A stretch of 64,000 bases of DNA from Actinomadura chibensis NBRC 106107 (GCF_001552135.1 NZ_BCQP01000017.1:372001-436000), one strand, 5' to 3'; numbered from the stretch's first letter, positions 8,259 to 16,818 are shown. Numbers and translations are program-made. The notes: a model not told the origin generated them from the sequence alone.

Positions 8259-8864
8259 ATGCGGGTCGAGAACCAGACCGCCGACGAGGCCGAGACCCGG
8301 CCGAAACGGGACCGCGAGGCCACCCGCCGCCGGATCCTCGCCGCCGCCCGCGACCTGTTCGGCGAACACGGGTACGACGGCGTCACCGTCCGGATGATCG
8401 CGGCCCGCGCGGAGGCGAACACGGCGCTGGTCCACCGCTACTTCGGCTCGAAGCCGGCGCTGTTCGGCGAGGTCCTCGCCGGGGAGTCGGCGCTGCGCGG
8501 GGTGATCGCGGGCGACCCGGCGGGGCTGCCGCGGCGGCTCGCCGAGCACTTCGTGCGGCACATCGACCAGCGCCAGGTCACCGCCGTGTCCCGGATGCTG
8601 GACCGGTCCGCCGGGCACCCCGAGGTGAAGAAGATCCTGCTCCACTACCTGGAGGACGTGGTCGTCCAGCCGATCGTCGCCCAGCTGGACGGCCCGGACG
8701 CCCGCGCCCGCGCGCTGCTCGCGTCCACGATCATCATGGGCGGCGGGCCGATCCGGCGGCTGCTCGGCACCGGCGACCTGCGCGACGTCGACCCGGCCGA
8801 GCTCACCGACCGGGTGACCGCGATGTTCACCGCCGCCCTGGCCCCGTACCCCCCGGCGCGGTAA
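8259..8864 (+). CDS. TetR/AcrR family transcriptional repressor
   Basis: The roughly 201-residue protein has the TetR N-terminal HTH (RDREATRRRILAAARDLFGE ... VTVRMIAARAEANTALVHRYFGSKPALFGEVL) and a C-terminal ligand-binding helical domain. ATG 8259 is chosen because GGAG lies 6 bp upstream and agrees with the predicted transcript start; GTG 8235 would add eight residues. It is divergent from the MFS exporter with a shared operator-like repeat, so it most likely represses that exporter and itself. Confidence 0.9.
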   Translation: MRVENQTADEAETRPKRDREATRRRILAAARDLFGEHGYDGVTVRMIAARAEANTALVHRYFGSKPALFGEVLAGESALRGVIAGDPAGLPRRLAEHFVRHIDQRQVTAVSRMLDRSAGHPEVKKILLHYLEDVVVQPIVAQLDGPDARARALLASTIIMGGGPIRRLLGTGDLRDVDPAELTDRVTAMFTAALAPYPPAR

Positions 8865-8918
8865 AGACCGGCTCGGCGGCCGGACGGCCCGCGGAGCGCC
8901 CCGCATAGGCTGATCTTC

Positions 8919-11378
8919 ATGAGGCCGGGGGGCGCGCTCCGCGCGCGATGGGGCAGGACGGGACGGTCCGCGCGCTGGGCCGCCGCCGGGACGGCGGTCG
9001 CGCTCGCCGCCGGAGCCGCCGCGTGGGGCGTCGCCGCGGGCGACGCGCCGCCCGTCCGCACCCTCGACCAGCGGATCGCGGTCGTCGACGGCCCGCACGA
9101 CGACCAGCGCGTCTCGCTCGACACGACGTTCTACCAGCCGGTCGGCGGCGGCCGGGCACCGGCGGTGCTGCTCGGGCACGGCTTCGGCGGCAGCAAGGCG
9201 GACGTCGACCGGCAGGCCCGCGGCCTCGCCCGCGCGGGCTACGCCGTGCTGGCCTGGTCGGCGCGCGGTTTCGGACGCTCCACCGGCGAGATCGCGCTGA
9301 ACTCCCCCGACTACGAGGTGAAGGACACCCGGCAGCTCGTCGACTGGCTCGCGCGGCGTCCCGAGGTCCGGCTGGACGCGCCCGGCGACCCGCGGCTCGG
9401 CATCGCGGGCGCGTCCTACGGCGGCGCGATCGCGCTGCTCACCGCCGCCTACGACCGCCGCGTCGACGCCATCGCCCCGATGATCACCTGGAACGACCTC
9501 GCGGACGCGCTGTTCCAGGACGCCGCCGCCGGGAACCCGTCCGACGGCGTGTTCAAGAAGCTGTGGGCGGGCCTGTTCTTCACCAGCGGCGCCGGGCGGA
9601 CGGCCTGCGGGCGCTTCCTGCCGTCCCTCTGCGCGATGTACCAGGAGATCGCGGAGAAGGGGCGGCCGACCGAGGCGGCCATCGCGACGCTGCGCCGGTC
9701 GAGCCCGTCGACCGTCGCCGACCGGATCAGGGTGCCGACGCTGCTCGTCCAGGGGCAGGCCGACTCGCTGTTCCCGCTCGACCACGCCGACGCCACCGCC
9801 CGCGCGATCGCCCGGAACGGCGCGCCCGTGTCGGTGGTCTGGTACCAGGGCGGGCACGACGGCGGCGACCCCGAGACCGGCCGGATCGAGGACCTGGTGC
9901 TCGGCTTCCTCGACGCGCGCCTGAAGGGCGGCGGCGAGTCGCCGCCGCGCTTCACCGTGACGCGGGCGGGCGGGCTCGACTCGTCCACGCAGCGGGTCGT
10001 GGTGGACGAGGCGACGTCCCGGACGTATCCCGGCCTGTCCAACGACCGGCGGCCGCTCCCGCTGAGCGGCGGCCCGCAGACGATCTACAACCCGCCGGGC
10101 GGGTCGCCGACCGCGATCTCGGCGCTGCCCGGGCTCGGCGCGCTGGGCTCGTTCGGCGGCGGGCTCGGCGGGGGACGGCTCGCGGCCGAGCAGCCCGGCC
10201 AGTTCGCGGTGTTCGACACGGCGCCGCTGGCGCGCCCGCTCCAGTTGACGGGCGCGGCGAGCGTCACGCTCCGGACGGACGGCGACGGCCCCCTGTTCGC
10301 CAAGCTCTACGACGTCGCGCCCGGCGGCGGCGCGACGCTGGCGCGGCGGCTGGCCGCGCCGTTCCGGGCGTCCGGCGGGCAGGTCACGGTCGAGCTCCCC
10401 GCGATGGACTACCACGTCGACCAGGGGCACCGGCTGCGGCTCGTCGTCGCCACCACCGACATGGGCTTCGCGACACCGGCGAAGCCCGCGTCGTTCACCG
10501 TGCGGGTGGTGTCGCCGCTGAGCGTCCCCACGGTTCCGTCGCTGAAGGCCGCGCCGACCCCTATTCCGGATTGGGTGTGGGTTCTGCCGCTGGTCGCCGT
10601 CGCGTTGGCGCTCGCCATCGTCCTGCCGGGACGGCTCAGGCGCGGGCCCGAAAAGGACAGCGACGTCCCGCTGGAGATTGTCGGGCTGACGAAGGCGTAC
10701 AAGAACGGGCATCTGGCCGTGGCCGACCTGTCGTTCCGTGTGGAGAAGGGGCAAGTCCTCGGGCTTCTCGGCCCGAATGGTGCTGGAAAGACGACGACGC
10801 TGAGGATGCTCATGGGGCTCATCCACCCCGACTCGGGTGAGATCCGCATCTTCGGTCATCGCGTGTATCCGGGAGCGGCCGTCCTGGCGCGCCTGGGTTC
10901 GTTCGTCGAGGGACCCGGGTTCCTCCCCCACCTCACCGGACGCGACAACCTGGACCTCTACTGGCGCGCCACCGGCCGTCCCCTGGACGAAGCCCACCTG
11001 GACGAGGCGTTGCAAATAGCCGACCTGGGGTCGGCCCTGGATCGTCCCGTCCGGACGTACTCGCAGGGGATGCGGCAGCGTCTCGCCATCGCGCAGGCCA
11101 TGCTCGGACTACCAGACCTCCTCGTCCTGGACGAGCCCACCAACGGACTCGACCCGCCACAGATCCGCGAGATGCGGGAGGTGCTCGTCCGCTACGCCGC
11201 CGCCGGGCGGACGGTCATCGTCTCCAGCCACCTCCTCGCCGAGGTCGAGCAGACGTGCACGCACGCGGTCGTCATGACCGGCGGCCGCCGCGTCGCCGCG
11301 GGCCCCGTCACCGAGATCACCGGCGCCGGACGACGGCTTGAGGACGCGTTTCTGGAGATCATTGGGGAGGGCCGATGA
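8919..11378 (+). CDS. Alpha/beta hydrolase (CocE/X-Pro peptidase-like) fused to an ABC transporter ATPase
   Basis: The 819-residue single chain has three parts. An N-terminal hydrophobic anchor lies at about residues 18-40. An S15/CocE-like alpha/beta hydrolase follows, with HGFGGSKAD, nucleophile S166 in GASYGG, a QGQADSLFPLDHA acid loop and a YQGGHDGG histidine, then a PepX_C-like beta domain. A second membrane segment (WVWVLPLVAVALALAIVLPG, near residue 555) leads into a complete ABC ATPase: Walker A GPNGAGKTT near 617, signature YSQGMRQRL near 715, Walker B LLVLDEPTNGLDP. The membrane topology places the hydrolase outside and the ATPase inside. The permease gene follows 73 bp downstream. 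Confidence 0.88.
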   Translation: MRPGGALRARWGRTGRSARWAAAGTAVALAAGAAAWGVAAGDAPPVRTLDQRIAVVDGPHDDQRVSLDTTFYQPVGGGRAPAVLLGHGFGGSKADVDRQARGLARAGYAVLAWSARGFGRSTGEIALNSPDYEVKDTRQLVDWLARRPEVRLDAPGDPRLGIAGASYGGAIALLTAAYDRRVDAIAPMITWNDLADALFQDAAAGNPSDGVFKKLWAGLFFTSGAGRTACGRFLPSLCAMYQEIAEKGRPTEAAIATLRRSSPSTVADRIRVPTLLVQGQADSLFPLDHADATARAIARNGAPVSVVWYQGGHDGGDPETGRIEDLVLGFLDARLKGGGESPPRFTVTRAGGLDSSTQRVVVDEATSRTYPGLSNDRRPLPLSGGPQTIYNPPGGSPTAISALPGLGALGSFGGGLGGGRLAAEQPGQFAVFDTAPLARPLQLTGAASVTLRTDGDGPLFAKLYDVAPGGGATLARRLAAPFRASGGQVTVELPAMDYHVDQGHRLRLVVATTDMGFATPAKPASFTVRVVSPLSVPTVPSLKAAPTPIPDWVWVLPLVAVALALAIVLPGRLRRGPEKDSDVPLEIVGLTKAYKNGHLAVADLSFRVEKGQVLGLLGPNGAGKTTTLRMLMGLIHPDSGEIRIFGHRVYPGAAVLARLGSFVEGPGFLPHLTGRDNLDLYWRATGRPLDEAHLDEALQIADLGSALDRPVRTYSQGMRQRLAIAQAMLGLPDLLVLDEPTNGLDPPQIREMREVLVRYAAAGRTVIVSSHLLAEVEQTCTHAVVMTGGRRVAAGPVTEITGAGRRLEDAFLEIIGEGR

Positions 11379-11451
11379 CCGGAGCGAAGCGAGGATCATC
11401 GGCCCTCCCACCTCGGGGGTCTGGGGGTCGTCCCTCAGAAAGGCAGGGTTC

Positions 11452-12282
11452 ATGAGCGTGTATGACGTGCGGCGGACTTTGCCGCTGCGGGTGGAGGCGG
11501 TGCGGCAGTTCCGGCGGCGCCGGACGCTCGTGGCGTTCGGGATCCTGCTCGTCCTGCCGTGGGTGCTGGTCGCCGCGTTCAAGCTCGGCGGCGACCCCGG
11601 CCGCGACGGCGTCCCCGGGCTGGTGGACGTCGCGACGGCCGGGGCGCTGAACTTCGCGCTGTTCGCCCTGTTCGTCTCGACCGGGTTCCTGCTCGTCGTC
11701 GCCGTCGCGCTGTTCTGCGGCGACACCGTGGCGAGCGAGGCGGGCTGGTCGTCGCTGCGCTACCTGCTCGCCGCGCCGGTGCCGCGCGCCCGGCTGCTCC
11801 GCCAGAAGCTGATCGTCGCGCTGTCCTACGCGGTGCTCGCCGTGGTGAGCCTGCCGCTGATGTCGCTGGTCGCGGGCACGGCCGGGTTCGGCTGGGCCGA
11901 CGTCCGCCTGCCCACCGGCGGGACGGTCCCGGTGGACACCGCGCTCGGCCGGATGGCGATCGTCGTCGGCTACGCGCTGATCTCCCAACTCGTCGTCGCG
12001 GCGCTCGCGTTCCTGCTGTCGGTCACCACCGACTCGCCGCTCGGCGCGGTCGGCGGCGCGGTCGGGCTCGTCATCGTCAGCAACATCCTGGACGCGGTCA
12101 CCGCGCTCGGCTCGGCGCGCGACTTCCTCCCGACCCACTGGATGTACGCGTGGATGGACGTCCTCCAGCCCGAGGTCCAATGGACGGGCATGGCGAAGGG
12201 CGCGGCCGTCTCGATCTCCTATGCCGTGGTGTTTTTCGCCCTGGCGTTCCGCCGGTTCCGGACGCGCGACATCGTTTCCTGA
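11452..12282 (+). CDS. ABC transporter permease (ABC-2 type)
   Basis: The 276-residue protein has six hydrophobic segments, beginning with TLVAFGILLVLPWVLVAAF and including FALFALFVSTGFLLVVAVAL and YALISQLVVAALAFLLSV. GDTVASEAGWSSLRYLLAAPVPRARLLRQKL is the loop typical of ABC-2 permeases that partner drug- or antibiotic-export ATPases. ATG 11452 is used; the upstream open codons lack family similarity. It sits directly after the hydrolase-ATPase gene and presumably forms the channel for it. Confidence 0.85.
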   Translation: MSVYDVRRTLPLRVEAVRQFRRRRTLVAFGILLVLPWVLVAAFKLGGDPGRDGVPGLVDVATAGALNFALFALFVSTGFLLVVAVALFCGDTVASEAGWSSLRYLLAAPVPRARLLRQKLIVALSYAVLAVVSLPLMSLVAGTAGFGWADVRLPTGGTVPVDTALGRMAIVVGYALISQLVVAALAFLLSVTTDSPLGAVGGAVGLVIVSNILDAVTALGSARDFLPTHWMYAWMDVLQPEVQWTGMAKGAAVSISYAVVFFALAFRRFRTRDIVS

Positions 12283-12456
12283 CAGCGAATTCCGGATGTT
12301 TCCGGTCACGGACCGTCCCCGAAAATCGGTCGAACCGGCAGCCGAAGTCGCATAAGCTCTGCGAACCTCACGCACGGCGAGCGCGTCCTACGAACAGAAG
12401 CGCGCACCAGGCGCGCTCGACGATTGAATCCCGCCCCTCGGGGGGAGATGATCACC

Positions 12457-12552
12457 ATGGCACGGCAGCAGCTCATCAAACGCCCGCGGCCCCCACGTCA
12501 ACCGAGCCCGCCCGACCTGCGGTCCCCTTCGGGCCGCCTCTTGCCGTACTGA
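12457..12552 (+). CDS. Candidate small basic protein (31 residues)
   Basis: A strong GGGGGAG site (12441-12447) sits 9 bp before ATG 12457. The short frame encodes MARQQLIKRPRPPRQPSPPD and ends at TGA 12552, rich in Arg and Pro. The spacing is ideal for translation initiation, but no family is recognised and there is no downstream gene on this strand until 13805. It may be a true small protein or chance; it lies within a 276-bp gap that otherwise shows nothing clear. Confidence 0.35.
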   Translation: MARQQLIKRPRPPRQPSPPDLRSPSGRLLPY

Positions 12553-12558
12553 CCGCTT

Positions 12559-12936
12559 TCAGCGGGCGGCGCGCGCCAGGAACCGTTCCCGGTCGACCAC
12601 CACCCGCTCTACGACCCCGGTACCCACGACCGTTCCGCGCTCGTCCGTGGCGGTGAACCCGAAGACGAGCCGGGGCCCGTCCACCTCACGGAGCTCGGCC
12701 TCGACGGTCACGTGGGCGCCGACCGGACTGGCCGCACGGTGCTCCAGTTCCACGCGCGTCCCGACCGACGTCTTGTCCTCGCCGAGGAACGGCCGGACGG
12801 TCTTCACCGTCGCCTCCTCAGCGAGCGCGAGAAGGCGCGGCGTCGCGAGCACGGGAACGTCGCCGCTGCCCGCGTTGACGGCCGTGTCCTCGTCCTCGAC
12901 GACGATGGACGCCTCGGCCCGCACACCCGGCTCCAC
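12559..12936 (-). CDS. Hot-dog fold thioesterase (FlK-like)
   Basis: The 125-residue size and ATPRLLALAEEATVKTV, followed by GTRVELEHRAASPVGAHVTVEAEL, match the fluoroacetyl-CoA thioesterase-like hot-dog family. The Thr/Glu/His positions of the FlK active site have counterparts in ATPRL, LAEEAT and LEHRA. Substrate cannot be inferred; most relatives are general acyl-CoA thioesterases. GTG 12936 lies 3 bp after the stop of the MTHFR-like gene, so the two form one transcript. Confidence 0.78.
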   Translation of the reverse strand: MEPGVRAEASIVVEDEDTAVNAGSGDVPVLATPRLLALAEEATVKTVRPFLGEDKTSVGTRVELEHRAASPVGAHVTVEAELREVDGPRLVFGFTATDERGTVVGTGVVERVVVDRERFLARAAR

Positions 12937-12939
12937 GCC

Positions 12940-13710
12940 TCACAGCTCGCGTTCGAGCCGGGCCGCCACCTCCCGGTACCGGCTGACCGGCACCAGGTGG
13001 ACGCCGTCGAACGCGCCGCTGTCCCGGATCGCGAGGACCTGTTCGCAGGCCGCCGCGACGCCCGCCGCCCTGTCCCGTTCGACCGCGTCGACGAGTTCGG
13101 CGGGAATGGCGATGTCGGGAATGGCGGCCGCGAGGTTGCGCGCCATCCCGGCGCTCGCCAGCACCATCACCCCGGCGTAGACGGGGCCGGTCAGCCGGGC
13201 GCCGTCGCGCCAGCGGAGCAGTTCGTCCACCGAATAGCTCACCTGGACGAACGTGAAGTCGGCGGAGCGCTTCCACTCGGCCGTTTTGCGCAGGCCCGTC
13301 GTCACGCCGATCTGGAACGGCGCGCAGCCCGCGAAAACGGCGTCCTCGGCGGCGGCGCGGGTCTCCTCCATCATCGCCCGGACGGTCAGTTCGCTCGTCC
13401 GGCCGCCGGCCGTCGGTTTGTCCCCGTAAACGAACAGGAAACGGTCGACGCCGTACGCGGCGGCGGTCAGCAGGTCGCGGCGGAATCCCAGCAGATTGCG
13501 GTCGCGGGAGTTCAGGCACGCGATGCCGCGCGCTCCCATCGCCTGCACTTCGTGAGCGACCGCCACGCTGGACACGGTCGCCCGTCCAATGTGGTTGTCA
13601 GGGATGAGGAAAGAATCCGCGACAGGGCTCAACACGCCGATCTGATGCCGGACTCTGGTGAGATCCGGCTTCATGGGCGGTTCGACCTCGCACACAATCT
13701 CGAACGCCAT
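12940..13710 (-). CDS. Methylenetetrahydrofolate reductase-like protein
   Basis: The 256-residue TIM-barrel protein resembles the MetF superfamily: FEIVCEVEPPMKPDLTRVR at the start, RGIACLNSRDRNLLGFRRDL, the FLFVYGDKP flavin/folate region and a C-terminal AGVAAACEQVLAIRDSGAFDGVHLVPVSR. It is shorter than typical MetF (about 300), and a canonical MetF role in methionine synthesis is uncertain. It is co-transcribed with the FlK-like thioesterase and divergent from a pyridoxamine oxidase-like gene. Confidence 0.65.
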   Translation of the reverse strand: MAFEIVCEVEPPMKPDLTRVRHQIGVLSPVADSFLIPDNHIGRATVSSVAVAHEVQAMGARGIACLNSRDRNLLGFRRDLLTAAAYGVDRFLFVYGDKPTAGGRTSELTVRAMMEETRAAAEDAVFAGCAPFQIGVTTGLRKTAEWKRSADFTFVQVSYSVDELLRWRDGARLTGPVYAGVMVLASAGMARNLAAAIPDIAIPAELVDAVERDRAAGVAAACEQVLAIRDSGAFDGVHLVPVSRYREVAARLEREL

Positions 13711-13804
13711 CCCCTGAGCCTATCGTCCGGGTCCGCGGGGATGTCGGTGCCGCACAGTACGGTCGGGGCGTCCGACTTTCGGGCGGTCATATCGAGGAGC
13801 GACG

Positions 13805-14311
13805 ATGAGCGAGCCCGTTTCCCGGCTGGACGAACGGTTCAGCGACCCCGGCGCGCAGGCCACGTCCTGGGCCGACGCGCGCGAAGTCCTGGAGAACGCG
13901 CAGTTGTCCTGGATCTCCACCGTTCGGCGCGACGGCCGTCCGCACGTCACGCCGCTGGTGGCCGTGTGGCTGGACGGCGCGTTCCATTTCTGCACCGGGC
14001 CGTCCGAGCAGAAGACGCTGAACCTCGCCGGAAACCCGCACGTCGTCCTGACCACCGGGGACGGCCGCTGGGACGGGGGCCTCGACGTCATGGTCGAGGG
14101 CGAGGCCGAGCGGGTCACCGACCGTCCCGCGCTCGAACGGCTCGCCGCCGCCTGGGCGACCAAATGGACCGGCGAATGGCGGTTCGAGGTGACCGACGCC
14201 GGTTTCTCCAACGACGTCGGGGGCGACGCGTATGTGTACGCGGTGCGGCCCGTGAAGGTGCTGGCCTTCGGCAAAGGCACCTTCACGCACACCAGCCACA
14301 CGTTCTCTTAA
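13805..14311 (+). CDS. Pyridoxamine 5'-phosphate oxidase-like flavin/F420-binding protein
   Basis: The 168-residue protein has the split-barrel signature: AQLSWISTVRRDGRPHVTPL, FHFCTGPSEQKTLNLAGNPHVVLTTG and a final AFGKGTFTHTSHTF. In actinobacteria many such proteins bind F420 or haem rather than FMN; which one is used here cannot be told. ATG 13805 is preceded by GAGGAG. Divergent from the MTHFR-like gene. Confidence 0.8.
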   Translation: MSEPVSRLDERFSDPGAQATSWADAREVLENAQLSWISTVRRDGRPHVTPLVAVWLDGAFHFCTGPSEQKTLNLAGNPHVVLTTGDGRWDGGLDVMVEGEAERVTDRPALERLAAAWATKWTGEWRFEVTDAGFSNDVGGDAYVYAVRPVKVLAFGKGTFTHTSHTFS

Positions 14312-14317
14312 CGGCCT

Positions 14318-15172
14318 CTAGCGGTAGACGTGCTCGGGCGCGGGAAAGGCGCCGTCGGCGACCTCTTCGGCGTAGGCGCGGGCGGCTTCGACCATGGTCT
14401 GCCGCACTCCCGCGTACTGTTTGACGAAGCGGGGAAGCCGCCCCGGCGTCACGCCGAGCGCGTCGGTCCAGACGAGGACCTGCGCGTCGCATTCCGGCCC
14501 TGCGCCGATGCCGATGGTGGGAATGTCCAACGAGTCGGTGACCCGTGAGGCGAGTTCTCCGGGCACCGCTTCGAGGACGACTCCGAACGCGCCCGCCTTC
14601 TGGACGGCCCGCGCGTCGCGAACGAGCTGCCGCGCGGCCGTGTCACCGCGTCCCTGTACCCGATAACCGCCGAAGGCGTTCACCGACTGGGGCGTCAGTC
14701 CCACGTGCCCCATGACCGGAATTCCCGCGGACACGATCGCGCCGATCTGGGGCGCGCTCCGTTCCCCGCCCTCCAGTTTGACCGCGCCCACCCCCGCCTC
14801 TTTGACCAGCCGCAGGGCGCTTTTGAGAGCCTGCTCGGGCCCCTGCTGATAACTGCCGAACGGCAGGTCGCCGATGACGAGGGCGCGCTCGGTGCCCCGG
14901 ACGACGGCCGCCGCGAGGAGAGCGACCTCGTCCAGGCTCACCGGGACGGTCGAGTCGTATCCGAGATGGTTGTTGCCCATCGTGTCCCCGACGAGCACGA
15001 CCGGTATTCCGGCCTCGTCGAAAGCGGCGGCGGTCATCGCGTCATAGGCGGTGAGCATCGCCCACCGGTGACCGCGTTCCTTCGCCGCCGCGATGTCCCT
15101 TACCGTGACCCGGCCTGACGTCCCGTAAACGGACGCGTCCTGGAATTCCCGGGCATGCGAAATACGCGCCAT
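14318..15172 (-). CDS. panB: 3-methyl-2-oxobutanoate hydroxymethyltransferase
   Basis: PanB transfers a hydroxymethyl group from methylene-THF to 2-oxoisovalerate, giving ketopantoate for coenzyme A synthesis. The 284-residue protein has all family marks: MLTAYDAMTAAAFDEAGIP, the metal-binding VGDTMGNNHLGYDSTVPVSL, DLPFGSYQQGPEQAL, AVKLEGGE, MGHVGLTPQSVNAFGGY and IGIGAGPECDAQVLVW. ATG 15172 has GGGAG upstream; longer frames add unrelated residues. Tail-to-tail with the flavin-binding gene, 6 bp apart. Confidence 0.96.
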   Translation of the reverse strand: MARISHAREFQDASVYGTSGRVTVRDIAAAKERGHRWAMLTAYDAMTAAAFDEAGIPVVLVGDTMGNNHLGYDSTVPVSLDEVALLAAAVVRGTERALVIGDLPFGSYQQGPEQALKSALRLVKEAGVGAVKLEGGERSAPQIGAIVSAGIPVMGHVGLTPQSVNAFGGYRVQGRGDTAARQLVRDARAVQKAGAFGVVLEAVPGELASRVTDSLDIPTIGIGAGPECDAQVLVWTDALGVTPGRLPRFVKQYAGVRQTMVEAARAYAEEVADGAFPAPEHVYR

Positions 15173-15316
15173 GGCGACTCCCGTTCGACCGTCTCGAAGC
15201 GCCCTTGCCGGCGTCTCCGGACTCCCGCACATCGTTACACACGCGTCCGGGCCCGTACAGGGCGACGGCCGGTGGCGGCGCGGTCGCCCGCGCCGCCACC
15301 TGGACCGATCCCGAGG

Positions 15317-16078
15317 TCAGCGCCGGGCGAGGCGGCGCAGGAACAGCCCGCCCCCGGCGGCGAGGACGAGCCCGAGCCCACCGAACACGACCGGCGTCCC
15401 GTCGTTCCCGGCGGTGCTTCCGGCGGTTCCGGAGGACGGGCCGTAGCCTCCCGCCATGCCCTGCCGGTCGTAGGCAGAACCGGGCATCCGGTTCCCGTAG
15501 CGTCCGCGCACCGCCTGCCGGTAGGACGCCAGCGTGACGGACGGCGCGCCCGTCACCTGCCGCGCCTCCGCGTTGAGCGGGTGGACACGGCCGCCGTCCA
15601 GCCGGTACCAGCCGTTGATCTGCGGCTCGCGGAAGACGGTGCCGGCGTTGCGGGCGAACGTCTCCTCGTCGGCGCCGGACGCGATGTTGGCGAGCCGCCA
15701 GGCTCCGCCCGCGCGCACGGCCCAGACCGAGGCGCGCTGCCCGTCGGCCGAGACCGCCTCGGTGGCGAGGAAGGACAGCCGCGCGACCGTGTCGGAACGT
15801 CCCGTGACGAAGCCGGGGTCGAGCTCGTAGACGGGCACGGTCGGGCCGGTCAGCCTCGGCGCCATCCGCGCCGCCGCACCGGCGGTGATCTTCGCCGTGC
15901 CGCCGCGGGCGGCGAAGAAGCGGGCGAGGGTCGGGGACGCCGCCGCGGCGACCCGCCGGGCGGCGGCCACGTCGGCGGCCGGGGGCCGGGCCGGTGCGGG
16001 GGACGCGGCGGCGGCCGGCGCCGCCGCGATCACGGTCGCGACCGCGCCGCCGAGCGCGAGACCTGCGAACAGTTTCAT
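15317..16078 (-). CDS. Exported protein with C-terminal membrane anchor, partner of the cysteine protease
   Basis: The 253-residue protein begins with a signal peptide (MKLFAGLALGGAVATVIAAA, cleavage near AAAA/SP) and ends with FGGLGLVLAAGGGLFLRRLARR, a hydrophobic segment plus basic tail of the kind that retains proteins at the cell surface. No LPxTG motif is present. The centre has no recognised family. It starts 11 bp after the stop of the papain-like protease gene, so they are translated together. It could be an anchor, inhibitor or substrate of the protease; the sequence does not decide. Confidence 0.75.
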   Translation of the reverse strand: MKLFAGLALGGAVATVIAAAPAAAASPAPARPPAADVAAARRVAAAASPTLARFFAARGGTAKITAGAAARMAPRLTGPTVPVYELDPGFVTGRSDTVARLSFLATEAVSADGQRASVWAVRAGGAWRLANIASGADEETFARNAGTVFREPQINGWYRLDGGRVHPLNAEARQVTGAPSVTLASYRQAVRGRYGNRMPGSAYDRQGMAGGYGPSSGTAGSTAGNDGTPVVFGGLGLVLAAGGGLFLRRLARR

Positions 16079-16089
16079 CTCACGTCTCC

Positions 16090-16650
16090 TCAGGCGCCGA
16101 TGTAGTCGAGGGAATGGGTCCAGAAGAACGAGTTGTTGCTGACGTAGTAGTTGTACGACGCCCAGTTGTAGCGGTAGTTCGAGGGCCAGGGATCGCCCCA
16201 ATAGACCATGCTCGAACCGGTGTCGTAGCCGTACAGGACCTGCATGTGCCCGCCGCCGCTCGTCCATTGGATGCGGGCGATGATCGGGCGGCGCGCGTCC
16301 ACCTCCCGGACGATCGCGGCGTAGGTGAGATAGGTGTAGACGTAGTTACCGGGACTGATTCCGATTTGGCGGAACGCGTTCTGGTCGTTGGCCAGCGTGG
16401 CCTGCTCATTGGGGCAGGACGAGTTCATCGCGCGGTTGAACGCCAGGTTGCAGAACTGGTTCTGGCTGTAGGACCTGCCCATGTAGGCGGCCACGGTGTT
16501 GCCCGACGCGGCCCAGCACCAGTTGGTCCTTTCCTGGGCCTGCATCGTGATGCCGAGTTTCAGGGCCGCCGCGTCGGCGGTGCCGGGCACTGCCACCGCG
16601 GCGAGTGCGAGCGCGCCCACGGCGGCGCGCCAGGCGGTGCGGGTAAGCAT
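16090..16650 (-). CDS. Secreted papain-like cysteine protease
   Basis: The 186-residue protein has a signal peptide (AAVGALALAAVAVPGTADAA). The papain-like catalytic set is visible: Q39 six residues before C45 in ERTNWCWAASGNTVAAYMG, H135 in GGGHMQVLYGYD, and D153 in VYWGDPW. This is the layout of the C39/C70-like single-domain papain proteases. A propeptide is essentially absent, as mature sequence starts right after the signal. Three further Cys (C67, C79 and nearby) may form a disulfide. It is the first gene of a two-gene unit with an anchored partner. Substrate unknown. Confidence 0.85.
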   Translation of the reverse strand: MLTRTAWRAAVGALALAAVAVPGTADAAALKLGITMQAQERTNWCWAASGNTVAAYMGRSYSQNQFCNLAFNRAMNSSCPNEQATLANDQNAFRQIGISPGNYVYTYLTYAAIVREVDARRPIIARIQWTSGGGHMQVLYGYDTGSSMVYWGDPWPSNYRYNWASYNYYVSNNSFFWTHSLDYIGA

Positions 16651-16818
16651 GGAGAATGCACTCCTGGGGGACGGTCGAAGGATGGGGGTATCGGGCGCCC
16701 TCGACGTCCGCGGAACGTCGAAAAGAATGGTCCCCCCGGCGCGAATCCGAGACAACCCCCCGCGCCGCCGCTGAATTTCAAGGTGTAGGCGGCCAATAAA
16801 TGAGAAAGGGCGGCCGGG

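Noticed and set aside
8226..11015. Over 900 codons open on the minus strand
   Set aside because: Antisense to the TetR and hydrolase-ABC genes. The TetR, hydrolase and ABC motifs all lie on the plus strand.
11379..11451. Gene or hairpin between the ABC fusion and its permease
   Set aside because: G-rich tracts are present but no stem with convincing pairing, and no open frame with a start.
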